Shown here one piece after another: positions 52,338-63,599 of a stretch of 64,000 nucleotides of DNA. The translations under genes were made by a program, and so were the position numbers. The notes under the pieces were generated by a model that worked only from the letters and a program-made list of their open reading frames with translations, was not told where the DNA came from and did not search any database. Source of the DNA: Rhizobiales bacterium PAR1 (lineage in GTDB: Bacteria; Pseudomonadota; Alphaproteobacteria; Rhizobiales; Beijerinckiaceae); NCBI GenBank assembly GCA_002256205.1, contig NKIW01000002.1:372001-436000 (forward strand), read 5' to 3'. Each line of letters begins with the position of its first letter. The stretch's first letter is position 1.

Positions 52338-53464
52338 AGCCCCAAACCTCCAAACCTGTTGTCCCCGAGCCAGATCTCGAAGAGGGCAACCCGATCGACG
52401 AACTTCCGCTGACACCGGAAGAGGCGCTTGCGCTCTATCGTGGTGCGCTTGGGAATGACGAATGCACGGGCATGTTGCTCGGTGTCTCCGGTGGGCCGGA
52501 TTCGATGGCGCTCCTGGGGCTCACGGCCTCCGCCCGCGCCTACCTTCCCCCCGTCGCCGTCGCGACGGTGGATCACGGGATTCGCAAGGAATCACGTGAC
52601 GAAGCCAATTTTGTCGCCGAGTTCTGCAAGGAAATCGGCATTCCCCATTGCATACTGCTCTGGACGGAAGGCGTCGGCGCCACCAACGTCAGTCAGGAAG
52701 CCGCGCGCAAGGGACGCTACGCACTTCTGACCGGTCATGCCCGTGCCATCGACGCGAGCCATATGGTCACCGCCCATACACTGGATGATCAGGCGGAAAC
52801 GGTGCTGATGCGCCTTGCCGCCGGCACCGGTCTGGGCGGCCTCGGGGCAATGCGACCCAATGTCGAGCGCGGCGCCCTGCGTCATATCCGCCCGTTTCTC
52901 GAAGTGCCAAAATCGCGCCTTGTTGCGACCTGCACCCAGAACCATTGGCTCTATGCCAAAGATCCGAGCAACGAGGATTCCCGCTTCGCCCGAACGCGGT
53001 TCCGCTCGCTGATGCCGATCCTGGCCGGCGAAGGCCTGACGCCCGAGCGCCTCGGCACCCTCGCCGCTCGCGCCCGCCGAACCGAGGATGCGCTCGATCA
53101 TGTTGCACGGCGCACGGTCGAGAATTCGATCATCCGCCGCGCACCCGATGGCGGTGCGATCCGCCTGAAAGCGGACGTCTTCTACACCGAGCCCTTCGAT
53201 CTCGCGCTCCGGATGCTCAAGCTCGCCATGCTCGCGATTGGCATGGAAGGGCATACCGATGTCCAGATCTCGCTCTCGAAACTGGAGCGGCTTCTCAAGA
53301 ACCTGCGAATGGCCATCCGCGATCAGCGCCCCTTCCGTCAATCTCTCGCTTGGACCGTGATCGCCCACGGCGGCGGCTTTATCGAGGTGCGCACCGCGCC
53401 GCCACGCCGCGCGATCAAGGAGAAGTCGGGTGCTACACTTCGCGCTGACACGCGACGAAATTAA
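52331..53464 (+). CDS. tilS: tRNA(Ile)-lysidine synthase
   Basis: 377 residues. Converts C34 of the AUA-reading tRNA-Ile to lysidine. The ATP PP-loop LGVSGGPDSMALLGL is at about 50-64; VDHGIRKESRDEANF and HTLDDQAETVLMRLA follow. The GTG start overlaps the cpoB stop by 7 nt. It is somewhat shorter than E. coli TilS; the C-terminal region looks degenerate but in frame. Followed by ftsH after 125 nt. Confidence 0.93.
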   Translation: MLKPQTSKPVVPEPDLEEGNPIDELPLTPEEALALYRGALGNDECTGMLLGVSGGPDSMALLGLTASARAYLPPVAVATVDHGIRKESRDEANFVAEFCKEIGIPHCILLWTEGVGATNVSQEAARKGRYALLTGHARAIDASHMVTAHTLDDQAETVLMRLAAGTGLGGLGAMRPNVERGALRHIRPFLEVPKSRLVATCTQNHWLYAKDPSNEDSRFARTRFRSLMPILAGEGLTPERLGTLAARARRTEDALDHVARRTVENSIIRRAPDGGAIRLKADVFYTEPFDLALRMLKLAMLAIGMEGHTDVQISLSKLERLLKNLRMAIRDQRPFRQSLAWTVIAHGGGFIEVRTAPPRRAIKEKSGATLRADTRRN

Positions 53465-53589
53465 CCGGCCTGATGCGATTTGATGCCGCTGAGCTTGGCA
53501 ACGGGTCACACCGCACCTAGATAATAGAAGACTTGTTGGGAAAATCCGTCCCCGTGGCCGGAACCCCTGATCCGTGAGACCCGCGCCCG

Positions 53590-55512
<1,923 letters not shown>

Positions 55513-55532
55513 TACTTTTCCCGCCAATGCAT

Positions 55533-55552
55533 GCCCCCGGAAAACCGGGGGC
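55533..55552 (+). terminator. Terminator-like hairpin after ftsH
   Basis: GCCCCCGG, AAAA, CCGGGGGC: a perfect 8-bp GC-rich stem 21 nt after the ftsH stop. The following sequence lacks a T-tract on the plus strand, so termination may be weak. Confidence 0.5.
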
Positions 55553-55701
55553 AGAGAATGGTTTGCGCTAATAAAAAATGCGTGGGAACAAAAAGACAGA
55601 ATCGTTTTCTTAAGGGTGCGTTTTCCGAGCTATCGCGTTTTCCTTGCGTTAACGGACCTTCTGAGGCACCCGAAAACAAGAAATAGACGGGGGTTTGGAC
55701 C

Positions 55702-57042
55702 ATGGCGCGGAAGCATTTCGGCACGGACGGTATTCGCGGCCGTGCAAACGGCAAGATCACGCCGGAACTCGCCCTGCGCGTGGGGCAGGCTGCGGGCCTC
55801 GTCTTCCAGCGTGGCGAACATCGCCACCGCGTGGTGATCGGCAAGGATACCCGCCTCTCCGGCTACATGATCGAGACCGCGCTCACCGCCGGGTTTCTCT
55901 CCGTAGGCATGGATGTGCTGCTCCTCGGCCCGATGCCGACACCAGCCATCGCCATGCTCTCGCGCTCGATGCGCGCCGATCTCGGCGTGATGATCTCCGC
56001 TTCGCACAACCCCTTTGAAGACAATGGCATCAAGATTTTCGGACCCGATGGCTACAAGCTCTCGGATGAAATCGAGGATGAGATCGAGCGTTTGATCGAT
56101 CCCGCCGCCACCATCAAGCTTGCCGGTTCGCGCGATCTCGGTCGCGCCCGCCGTCTCGAAGGTGTCCACGCGCGCTATATCGAGTTTGCAAAGCGCACCC
56201 TGCCGCGCGCGCTGGACCTTGATGGCATGCGGATCGTCGTCGATTGCGCCAATGGGGCCGGCTATCGCGTCGCACCCGAAGCGCTCTGGGAACTTGGCGC
56301 CGAGGTGATCGCCATGGGCGACGAGCCGGATGGTTTCAACATCAACCGTGACGTCGGCTCGACCTCCCCGCACGCCTTGCAGCAGAAGGTGCGTGAAATG
56401 CGCGCCGATATCGGCATCGCGCTCGATGGCGACGCCGACCGCGTGATGATCGTCGACGAGAAGGGTCATGTCGTCGATGGTGATCAGCTGATGGCGGTGA
56501 TCGCCGAGAGCTGGCATCAGGATGGCCGGCTCTCCAAGCCCGGCATCGTCGCCACCATCATGTCGAACCTCGGCCTTGAGCGGCATCTTGCGGGCGTTGG
56601 CCTCTCGATGGCCCGCACCGCTGTGGGGGATCGCCATGTGCTCGAACATATGCGCGAGCACGGCTTCAACGTCGGCGGCGAGCAATCCGGCCACATCATC
56701 CTGTCGGATTATTCGACAACTGGTGACGGGTTGATCGCCGCCTTGCAAGTGCTCGCCGTGGTTCGGCGCGAGGGTCGCCCTGTCAGCGAAATCTGCCACC
56801 GCTTCGAACCCTTGCCGCAAATCCTCAAGAACGTGAAGACGCGTGGCAACCAGCCGCTCGCCGATGAAACCGTTAACAGCGCCATCGAGAAGTTAAGAAC
56901 CTCGCTGGGAGCCGGCGGTCGCCTCGTGATTCGCCCCTCGGGCACGGAACCGGTGATTCGGGTCATGGCCGAGGGCGATGACCGCGATCTTGTCGAAAAA
57001 GTCGTCGACGACGTGATCGACGTGATCTCGCGCGCGGCCTGA
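55702..57042 (+). CDS. glmM: Phosphoglucosamine mutase
   Basis: 446 residues; converts glucosamine-6-phosphate to glucosamine-1-phosphate for UDP-GlcNAc and cell-wall synthesis. Motifs: [11 protein letters not shown] at the N-terminus, the active-site serine S101 in [17 protein letters not shown], metal loop [13 protein letters not shown], sugar-binding GGEQSGHII and the C-terminal [15 protein letters not shown]. ftsH followed by glmM is a widespread pairing in proteobacteria. Confidence 0.97.
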   Translation: MARKHFGTDGIRGRANGKITPELALRVGQAAGLVFQRGEHRHRVVIGKDTRLSGYMIETALTAGFLSVGMDVLLLGPMPTPAIAMLSRSMRADLGVMISASHNPFEDNGIKIFGPDGYKLSDEIEDEIERLIDPAATIKLAGSRDLGRARRLEGVHARYIEFAKRTLPRALDLDGMRIVVDCANGAGYRVAPEALWELGAEVIAMGDEPDGFNINRDVGSTSPHALQQKVREMRADIGIALDGDADRVMIVDEKGHVVDGDQLMAVIAESWHQDGRLSKPGIVATIMSNLGLERHLAGVGLSMARTAVGDRHVLEHMREHGFNVGGEQSGHIILSDYSTTGDGLIAALQVLAVVRREGRPVSEICHRFEPLPQILKNVKTRGNQPLADETVNSAIEKLRTSLGAGGRLVIRPSGTEPVIRVMAEGDDRDLVEKVVDDVIDVISRAA

Positions 57043-57136
57043 TTCGCTTCCATCGGGCGCTATTCCCCGGAATGGCAAATCTCGGGACAACTGGTTTTCG
57101 GGGTAATTTACGATCTGTTACCGATAATTTTTAAGG

Positions 57137-57152
57137 TTAAGTCGTCCTTAAC
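57137..57152 (+). promoter_or_regulatory. CtrA-like binding site TTAA-N7-TTAAC
   Basis: TTAAGTCGTCCTTAAC: TTAA, seven bases, TTAAC, the full CtrA consensus, embedded in a palindrome GGTTAAG-N5-CTTAACC. It lies 91 nt before the outer-membrane protein start at 57228. Regulation by CtrA is inferred. Confidence 0.5.
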
Positions 57153-57227
57153 CAAGGTTTGGCATGGTCTCCTCGTTCGATTCTAGCGGTCCAGTTGTTC
57201 CGCTTGATTTGCATGAAGGGATATCAC

Positions 57228-58061
57228 ATGCGCAGCCTCAAATCGCTCCGTGCGGCAGGCATTGCAGCGCTTCTGGCTACCGGCAGCGCCGGCATTGCCT
57301 CGGCGGCTGACATGATGGCACCGCCACCCCCGCCGCCACCCGTCATGGCGCCAGCTCCGATGGATGTAGGGGGTGGCTTCTATCTCCGCGGCGATGTGGG
57401 CCTTGGGCTCTACAGCCACCGGCCGATCGACACCTCGCCGCCGCTCGCGGGCCTTGCAACCGTGAACAGCACGGTCAACGGGACTGCCTTTGTCGGAATC
57501 GGCGCGGGTTACCAGTTCAACTCGTTCTTCCGCGCGGATCTGACCGGCGAATATCGCGGTCACACCAATCACCGCCACAACGACTCGTTCACAACGGTCG
57601 CAGGCAATGGCAGCAACCTGATCACCGGCAAGGTCGGCGGTTTCGTGGGGCTCGCGAACGGGTATGTCGATCTCGGCACCTGGAACCGCATCACGCCGTT
57701 CCTCGGCGCCGGTATCGGTGCCGCCTCGATGTCGATGACCAATAGCCGGGATATCGGCTTTGGCGTCGCGGCGGGTTCCACCGCAAGCGCCCCGGACAAG
57801 TCGACAACCCGGCTCGCCTGGGCCCTCCATGCCGGTGTCGGCTATGACCTGACGGCGAACCTCAAGGCGGAAGCGGCTTACCGCTATCTCCACATCGGGA
57901 ACGTCACGACGGGCTCGTTCGCCTGTACTCCGGTCTGCGCGCCGTTCAAGGCCACGGTCCACAACCTCGCCAGCCACGATCTGAAGGTCGGCCTGCGCTA
58001 CACCTTCTCGGACATGATCGCGCCGATGTACGCACCGGGTCCGCTGGTTCGCAAATACTGA
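57228..58061 (+). CDS. Outer-membrane beta-barrel protein (Omp25/RopB-like)
   Basis: 277 residues. Signal peptide to about residue 27 (ending ASAAD), then a Pro-rich stretch (MMAPPPPPPPVMAPAP) and a small eight-strand-type barrel: repeated amphipathic strands such as GFYLRGDVGLGLYS, AFVGIGAGYQFNSFFRADLT and NLKAEAAYRYLHIGNV, and a terminal region HDLKVGLRYTFSD. Hyphomicrobiales carry many such Omp25/RopB-like proteins. AAGGGA precedes ATG 57228. A strong terminator follows. Confidence 0.88.
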   Translation: MRSLKSLRAAGIAALLATGSAGIASAADMMAPPPPPPPVMAPAPMDVGGGFYLRGDVGLGLYSHRPIDTSPPLAGLATVNSTVNGTAFVGIGAGYQFNSFFRADLTGEYRGHTNHRHNDSFTTVAGNGSNLITGKVGGFVGLANGYVDLGTWNRITPFLGAGIGAASMSMTNSRDIGFGVAAGSTASAPDKSTTRLAWALHAGVGYDLTANLKAEAAYRYLHIGNVTTGSFACTPVCAPFKATVHNLASHDLKVGLRYTFSDMIAPMYAPGPLVRKY

Positions 58062-58106
58062 ACAACCCTCGGGAAAACCCCGCAAGAGGGTTCGGTTGAG
58101 ACTTCA

Positions 58107-58140
58107 ACGGCGCGGCATCCCCGCGCCGTTTTTCATTTTT
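58107..58140 (+). terminator. Rho-independent terminator after the outer-membrane protein gene
   Basis: ACGGCGCGG, loop CATCC, CCGCGCCGT, then TTTTCATTTTT. The stem is a perfect 9 bp, 46 nt after the stop. Confidence 0.85.
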
Positions 58141-58279
58141 ACGCCACCAGGGGCTTGACCCGCCCGCCCCGCCTGCCTCTTCTTCTCCCGAACTGGGCAA
58201 CAAGGCTGGCCCAGAAAACACAAGTGTCCAGACATCAGGGAGCCTGTCTCTCGGAATTTGGGCCGCGGGGAGGAATACC

Positions 58280-59449
58280 ATGGGCAAAGTCATCACCTGC
58301 GTTGAGGATCTGCGTCGGCTTGCATTGAAGCGAGTGCCGCGCATGTTCTACGAATACGCCGATTCCGGAGCCTGGACCGAAAGCACCTATCGCGCCAACG
58401 AAAGCGATTTCGCACGCATTCTGCTGCGCCAGCGCGTCGCCGTCGATATGACCAACCGGACGCTCGCCTCGACCATGATCGGGCAGGATGTCGCGATGCC
58501 GGTCGCGCTCGCCCCCACCGGCTCGACCGGGATGCAGCACGCGGATGGCGAAATCCTCGCCGCGCGTGCCGCGAAGAAATTCGGCGTTCCCTTCACGCTG
58601 TCTACGATGAGCATCTGCTCGATCGAGGATGTCGCGGAAGGCGCGGGCCCCGGCTTCTGGTTCCAGCTTTACGTGATGCGCGATCGCGACTTCGTCGGAC
58701 GTCTGATTGATCGCGCAAAGGCGGCGGGCTGCTCGGCGCTGGTGCTGACGCTTGATCTGCAAATTCTCGGGCAGCGCCACAAGGATATCAAGAACGGGCT
58801 TTCGGCGCCGCCTAAGCCGACAATTCCGAACCTCATCAACATGGCGACCAAGCCGCGCTGGTGCCTTGGCATGCTCGGCACCAAACGCCGCACCTTCGGC
58901 AATATCGTCGGCCACGCCAAGGGCGTTGGCGATCTTGCCTCGCTCTCATCCTGGACAAACGACCAGTTCGACCCGACGCTGAACTGGAAGGATATCGAAT
59001 GGATCCGCGAGCGCTGGGGCGGCAAGCTGATCCTCAAGGGTATTCTCGACGTCGAGGATGCCAAGATGGCGGCGCAAACCGGTGCGGATGCGATCATCGT
59101 CTCGAATCACGGTGGACGTCAGCTTGACGGTGCCCTCTCCTCCATCGGCGCGCTGCCGCGCATCGTCGAGGCAGTGGGGCACCAGATCGAAGTGCATATG
59201 GATGGTGGCATCCGCTCGGGACAGGATGTCATCAAGGCAGTCGCGCTCGGCGCCAAGGGCACCTATATCGGCCGCGCCTTCCTCTACGGGCTTGGCGCAG
59301 GCGGCGAAGCCGGCGTCACCAAGGCGCTGGAGCTGATCCGCAAGGAGCTTGACACCACCATGGCGCTTTGCGGGCTGCGAGACATCCGCGATGTGACATC
59401 GAACATCCTCGAGCCGCTCGATGCTGTTCCGCCTTACGCGCGGCGGTAA
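58280..59449 (+). CDS. lldD: FMN-dependent L-lactate dehydrogenase / alpha-hydroxy-acid oxidising protein
   Basis: 389 residues, TIM-barrel FMN enzyme. The catalytic base H277 lies in IIVSNHGGRQLDGALSS; FMN contacts read LAPTGSTGM, FQLYVMRDRDF and MDGGIRSGQDVIKAVALGAK. The enzyme oxidises L-lactate to pyruvate, feeding electrons to quinone. The N-terminus begins VITCVEDLRRLALKRVPRMF, typical of LldD. Other alpha-hydroxy acids are possible substrates. Confidence 0.88.
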   Translation: MGKVITCVEDLRRLALKRVPRMFYEYADSGAWTESTYRANESDFARILLRQRVAVDMTNRTLASTMIGQDVAMPVALAPTGSTGMQHADGEILAARAAKKFGVPFTLSTMSICSIEDVAEGAGPGFWFQLYVMRDRDFVGRLIDRAKAAGCSALVLTLDLQILGQRHKDIKNGLSAPPKPTIPNLINMATKPRWCLGMLGTKRRTFGNIVGHAKGVGDLASLSSWTNDQFDPTLNWKDIEWIRERWGGKLILKGILDVEDAKMAAQTGADAIIVSNHGGRQLDGALSSIGALPRIVEAVGHQIEVHMDGGIRSGQDVIKAVALGAKGTYIGRAFLYGLGAGGEAGVTKALELIRKELDTTMALCGLRDIRDVTSNILEPLDAVPPYARR

Positions 59450-59536
59450 AGCGAGACATTCGCCAGACGAATAGCTCCCCTTACGAAGGTTACGCTTGAC
59501 GCAACGCTGCGACAGGCGTAGCTCCACCGGCGGGAC

Positions 59537-59587
59537 ATCTCCCCCCAACGGGAGGCGCCCATCTGTAAGGATGGAGATCAACAGATG
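59537..59587 (+). ncRNA. serC-motif leader RNA
   Basis: Structured leader in the 48 nt before serC and its start codon, at the position of the serC RNA motif known in alphaproteobacteria. Helices seen: ATCTCC (59537-59542) with GGAGAT (59573-59578), which would cover the ribosome-binding GGAG; CTCCC (59539-59543) with GGGAG (59550-59554); CCATC (59559-59563) with GATGG (59570-59574); and CATCTGT (59560-59566) with ACAGATG (59581-59587), which would cover the start codon. Some exclude each other. Its ligand, if any, is unknown. Confidence 0.7.
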
Positions 59588-60748
59588 ACGACTGCACCTG
59601 CCGCAAAACCGCGTGTTGCGAATTTTTCTTCTGGTCCGTGTGCCAAAAGGCCGGGCTGGTCCCTCAAAGCCCTGAATGATGCCCCGCTGGGCCGCTCGCA
59701 CCGTGCCAAGATCGGCAAGGCGAAGCTCAAGCTCGCGATCGATCTGACGCGCGAGATTCTTCAGGTTCCCGCCGATTACAAGATCGGCATTGTCCCCGCC
59801 TCCGATACCGGCGCCGTCGAAATGGCGATGTGGTCGATGCTTGGCGCCCGCCCGGTCACCATGCTGGCGTGGGAGAGCTTCGGCGAAGGCTGGATCACCG
59901 ATGTGGTCAAGCAGCTCAAGCTCGCGGATGTCGAAAGCGTTACCGCCCCTTATGGCGAGCTGCCGAACCTGAAAAAGGTCGACACTAAGAAGCGTGACGT
60001 CGTCTTCACCTGGAACGGCACGACCTCGGGCGTGCGCGTGCCGGACGCCGAATGGATCGCCGCCGACCGCGAAGGCATCACGATTTGCGACGCGACCTCG
60101 GCTGCTTTCGCACAGCGCCTCGATTGGGCGAAGCTCGATGTCACCACCTTCTCCTGGCAGAAGGTGCTTGGCGGTGAAGCCGCCCACGGCATGCTGATCC
60201 TCTCGCCGCGCGCGGTTGCCCGCCTTGAGAGCTACAAGCCGGCCTGGCCGCTGCCGAAGATCTTCCGCCTCACCAAGGGCGGCAAGCTGATCGACGGCAT
60301 TTTCGAGGGCGAGACGATCAACACCCCGTCGATGCTCTGCGTCGAGGATTATATCGATGCCCTGAACTGGGCGAAGAAGGTTGGCGGGCTTGATGGCCTC
60401 GTCAAGCGTGCGGATGCCAACACCCGCGCCATCGCGAGTTTCGTCAAGGCCTCGCCGTGGATCGATTTCCTCGCGGTGAAGCCCAAGACCCGCTCGAATA
60501 CCTCGGTGTGCCTCAAGTTCACGCATCCCAAGGTGACGGCGCTCGCCGCCGATGCGCAGGCCGCTTTCGCTAAGGGCGTCGTTGCGACGCTCGAGAAGGA
60601 AGGCGCAGGCCTTGATCTTGGCCATTATCGCGATGCCCCTCCGGGCCTTCGCATCTGGTGCGGCGCGACCGTCCAGACCCGCGATATCAAGGCGCTGATC
60701 CCGTGGATCGAATACGCCTTCGCCAAGCAGCTCGCGACGCTCGGCTGA
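59585..60748 (+). CDS. serC: Phosphoserine transaminase
   Basis: 387 residues; PLP enzyme converting 3-phosphohydroxypyruvate to phosphoserine. It is the alphaproteobacterial form: it begins [20 protein letters not shown], and the Schiff-base lysine is K193 in [15 protein letters not shown]. Its start codon lies inside the alternative helix of the leader RNA. serA follows after a repeat-filled gap of 126 nt. Confidence 0.95.
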   Translation: MTTAPAAKPRVANFSSGPCAKRPGWSLKALNDAPLGRSHRAKIGKAKLKLAIDLTREILQVPADYKIGIVPASDTGAVEMAMWSMLGARPVTMLAWESFGEGWITDVVKQLKLADVESVTAPYGELPNLKKVDTKKRDVVFTWNGTTSGVRVPDAEWIAADREGITICDATSAAFAQRLDWAKLDVTTFSWQKVLGGEAAHGMLILSPRAVARLESYKPAWPLPKIFRLTKGGKLIDGIFEGETINTPSMLCVEDYIDALNWAKKVGGLDGLVKRADANTRAIASFVKASPWIDFLAVKPKTRSNTSVCLKFTHPKVTALAADAQAAFAKGVVATLEKEGAGLDLGHYRDAPPGLRIWCGATVQTRDIKALIPWIEYAFAKQLATLG

Positions 60749-60756
60749 CGAGTCCT

Positions 60757-60860
60757 GTCATTCCCGGCGCCCCGAAAGGGGCGAGCGGGAATCCATATAT
60801 TTTTCCCTTCTGGCATTCCTGGATTCCTGCTCAAGCCCTCGGCCTGTCGGGAATAACACC
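60757..60860. repeat. Dispersed palindromic repeat element, copy B
   Basis: GTCATTCCCG and CGGGAATCCA at 60757-60795 bracket an inner GCCCC-GAAA-GGGGC stem. Compared with copy A, the inner stem changes from GCGGC/GCCGC yet stays paired. A degenerate second half (GGATTCCTGCTCAAGC, later GTCGGGAAT) follows to about 60860. It fills the serC-serA spacer. Confidence 0.65.
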
Positions 60861-60874
60861 CGAGGACCATCCCT

Positions 60875-62464
60875 ATGACAAAGCCCCGCGTTCTGATTTC
60901 TGACGCTCTCTCCCCCGCCGCAGTGCAGATCTTCAAGGATCGCGGCATTGACGTGACCTTTGATCCGAGCCTCGGCAAGGACAAGGAAAAGCTCGCCGCC
61001 GTGATCAAGGATTACGATGGTCTGGCGATCCGCTCGGCCTCCAAGGCCACCGCGAAGCTGCTCGAAGGCGCGCCGAACCTCAAGGTCATCGGCCGCGCGG
61101 GCATCGGTGTCGATAACGTTGATATTCCGGCGGCGACCGCCAAGGGCATCATCGTGATGAACACGCCCTTCGGCAATTCGATCACCACCGCAGAGCACGC
61201 CGTCGCGCTGATGTTCGCGCTGGCACGCCAGCTTCCGGCCGCAGACGTTTCGACGCAGGCCGGCAAGTGGGAAAAGAACCGCTTCATGGGCGTCGAGCTT
61301 GAAGCCAAGACGCTTGGCCTTATCGGTGCCGGCAACATCGGCTCGATCGTGGCCCGCAAAGCCATCGGCATCGGCATGAAGGTCATCGCGTTCGATCCCT
61401 ATCTCTCGGCAGAACGCGCGGTCGGCATGGGCGTCGAGAAGGTCGAACTTGATGTGCTGCTCGCACGCGCCGATTTCATCACGCTGCATGTCCCGATGAC
61501 CGAGCAGACCAAGAACATCCTCTCGGCGGAAGCGCTCGCCAAGACCAAGAAGGGCGTGCGCATCATCAACTGCGCGCGCGGCGGCCTTGTCGATGAGGAA
61601 GCGCTCGCGGCGGCCATCAAGTCCGGCCATGTCGCCGGCGCGGCCTTCGACGTTTTCTCGGTGGAACCGGCGGAAACCAACCCGCTCTTCGGCCTTGAGA
61701 ACGTGATCTGCACCCCGCATCTCGGTGCCTCGACCAACGAAGCGCAGGAAAATGTTGCGCTTCAGGTCGCCGAGCAGATGTCGGATTACCTCCTCACTGG
61801 CGCGATCACCAATGCGGTCAACTTCCCCTCGATCTCGGCGGAAGAAGCCCCGAAGCTGAAGCCGTTCGTCGCGCTGGGTGAAAAACTCGGCGGTTTCCTC
61901 GGCCAGCTCACCGAAGCGCCGATCAAGTCGATCCGCATCCAGTATGAAGGCGAAGTCGGGAACCTCAACGTCCGCCCGATCACGGCAGCGGCGATCACCG
62001 GCGTGCTGCGCCCGTTCCTGCCCGAAGTGAACATGGTCAATGCGCCCATGACCGCCAAGGAAAAGGGCATCCAGGTCGATGAAGTGAAGCGCAACGCCGA
62101 GGGCGATCACGAAAGCCGCATCTACATCGAGGTTGTGGCCGAGGATATGCCGCGCAACGCCGCCGGCACCGTCTATCAGGATGGCAAGCCGCGCATTACC
62201 GAAATTCGCGGCATCCAGATGGATGCGGAATTCGCACCGCACATGCTCTACATCCGCAACGACGACAAGCCGGGCTTCATCGGCAGCTTCGGCTCGCTCC
62301 TCGGCGAGAACAAGATCAACATCGCGACTTTCAACCTCGGCCGCAACATGCCGGGCGGCGATGCGATCTGCTTCGTTTCGGTCGATGAGGCGATCAGCGA
62401 CACGGTGCTCGACGCGATCCACGCCATCCCGCACGTCAAGCGCGCGCGTCGCCTGAAGTTCTGA
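60875..62464 (+). CDS. serA: D-3-phosphoglycerate dehydrogenase
   Basis: 529 residues; first step of serine synthesis, 3-phosphoglycerate to 3-phosphohydroxypyruvate. Substrate domain with ISDALSPAAVQIFKDRG; NAD-binding GLIGAGNIGSIVARKA; catalytic His region CTPHLGASTNEAQENVA; a long intervening domain; C-terminal ACT domain (about 455-529: MLYIRNDDKPGFIGSFGSLL). The long form with ACT domain suggests serine feedback. A strong terminator follows. Confidence 0.97.
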   Translation: MTKPRVLISDALSPAAVQIFKDRGIDVTFDPSLGKDKEKLAAVIKDYDGLAIRSASKATAKLLEGAPNLKVIGRAGIGVDNVDIPAATAKGIIVMNTPFGNSITTAEHAVALMFALARQLPAADVSTQAGKWEKNRFMGVELEAKTLGLIGAGNIGSIVARKAIGIGMKVIAFDPYLSAERAVGMGVEKVELDVLLARADFITLHVPMTEQTKNILSAEALAKTKKGVRIINCARGGLVDEEALAAAIKSGHVAGAAFDVFSVEPAETNPLFGLENVICTPHLGASTNEAQENVALQVAEQMSDYLLTGAITNAVNFPSISAEEAPKLKPFVALGEKLGGFLGQLTEAPIKSIRIQYEGEVGNLNVRPITAAAITGVLRPFLPEVNMVNAPMTAKEKGIQVDEVKRNAEGDHESRIYIEVVAEDMPRNAAGTVYQDGKPRITEIRGIQMDAEFAPHMLYIRNDDKPGFIGSFGSLLGENKINIATFNLGRNMPGGDAICFVSVDEAISDTVLDAIHAIPHVKRARRLKF

Positions 62465-62482
62465 TCCGGAACCACCGGAATG

Positions 62483-62511
62483 CAAAAGGCGGGGGCGACC
62501 CCGCCTTTTTT
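62483..62511 (+). terminator. Rho-independent terminator after serA
   Basis: AAAGGCGGGG, loop GCGA, CCCCGCCTTT, then TTT. The stem is a perfect 10 bp and stands about 20 nt after the serA stop. Confidence 0.88.
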
Positions 62512-62591
62512 ATTGACGCGACCTTCCGCAATCGAAATGTTCACGGCAACTTTGCACACCGCATATCCATGCGAAAAAGGCGTCCCTGCCC

Positions 62592-63512
62592 GTGAACATG
62601 CTCCCAGGCCAGTCGAGCCGCTTCACGGCGCTCGTTGGCAATCCTTACGTCCTCCTGGTTTTCACGACCCTGTTCTGGGGCGGAAACGTGCCGGCAAGCC
62701 GCATGGCTGTAGGCGAGATTTCGCCGATGCTGGTGGTGCTGCTGCGCTGGCTGTTCGCCTTCCTGCTGCTTGGACTCTTCGCGCGTCGACAGATCATGGC
62801 GGAATACCGCCTCGTCCTGCCGCATTGGCGGATGATCGTGCTCCTGAGCGCACTCGGCTACACCGGGTACAATGCGCTTTATTACAGCGCAGCGCATTAT
62901 ACGCGCGGCGCCAACATCGCCATCATTCAGGGCTCAACCCCGATTGTTGTGCTGTTGCTCGGTTTCTTCATCTATCGCCAGAAACTCAACGCGATCCAGA
63001 TCGGCGGAGCGCTGGTGACAATCATCGGCGTCATGGTCAGCGCCTCGCATGGCGATTGGCAGGTGATCAGCCATCTCGCGTTCAACCGCGGCGACCTTTG
63101 GCTGCTGATCGCGAGTATTGCCTATGCCTTCTACACTCTGAAACTCCGTGAGCGTCCGCAATGCTCGGCTCTGGTGTTTTTCACCGCACTCGCAGCCGTT
63201 TCCTGCGTCACCGCCATTCCGCTGGTGATCTGGGAGGCATGGCAAGGCGCGCTGATCTGGCCGGGCACGAAAGGTTGGGTGCTGATCGCCTATATCTCCG
63301 TGCTGCCCTCGCTCCTGTGCCAGATCGCCTATATTCGCGCAGTCGGCATCGTCGGACCGGGGCGGGCGAGCATCTTCTACAATCTCGTGCCGGTTTTCGG
63401 CGCCACGCTCTCGACCCTCATTCTCGGAGAAGCCTTTTCGAGCTTCGATTTTCTGGCGCTCTGCCTCGTGATCGGCGGCATTCTGATCGCCGAATGGGGC
63501 AAGCCGAAATGA
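62592..63512 (+). CDS. EamA/DMT-superfamily transporter
   Basis: 306 residues with about ten hydrophobic segments in two EamA repeats (about 15-145 and 165-300). Early motif FTTLFWGGNVPASRMAVGE and FWGxN-type start are typical of drug/metabolite exporters, as is GPGRASIFYNLVPVFGATLS near the end of repeat 2. GTG 62592 is used here; ATG 62598 is an alternative. Substrate unknown. Confidence 0.9.
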   Translation: MNMLPGQSSRFTALVGNPYVLLVFTTLFWGGNVPASRMAVGEISPMLVVLLRWLFAFLLLGLFARRQIMAEYRLVLPHWRMIVLLSALGYTGYNALYYSAAHYTRGANIAIIQGSTPIVVLLLGFFIYRQKLNAIQIGGALVTIIGVMVSASHGDWQVISHLAFNRGDLWLLIASIAYAFYTLKLRERPQCSALVFFTALAAVSCVTAIPLVIWEAWQGALIWPGTKGWVLIAYISVLPSLLCQIAYIRAVGIVGPGRASIFYNLVPVFGATLSTLILGEAFSSFDFLALCLVIGGILIAEWGKPK

Positions 63513-63599
63513 ACCAGCCCGGCCCCAGACCGCAGTGAGTTGATTTTCACCGCAAATCACGCGATTTTCGAGTTCATTGGCCCGAATGACAGGAATTCC

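Noticed and set aside
60758-62485. 575-codon open frame opposite serA
   Set aside because: Antisense shadow of an intact SerA; the codon pattern follows serA codon positions, and the protein is low-complexity and charged.
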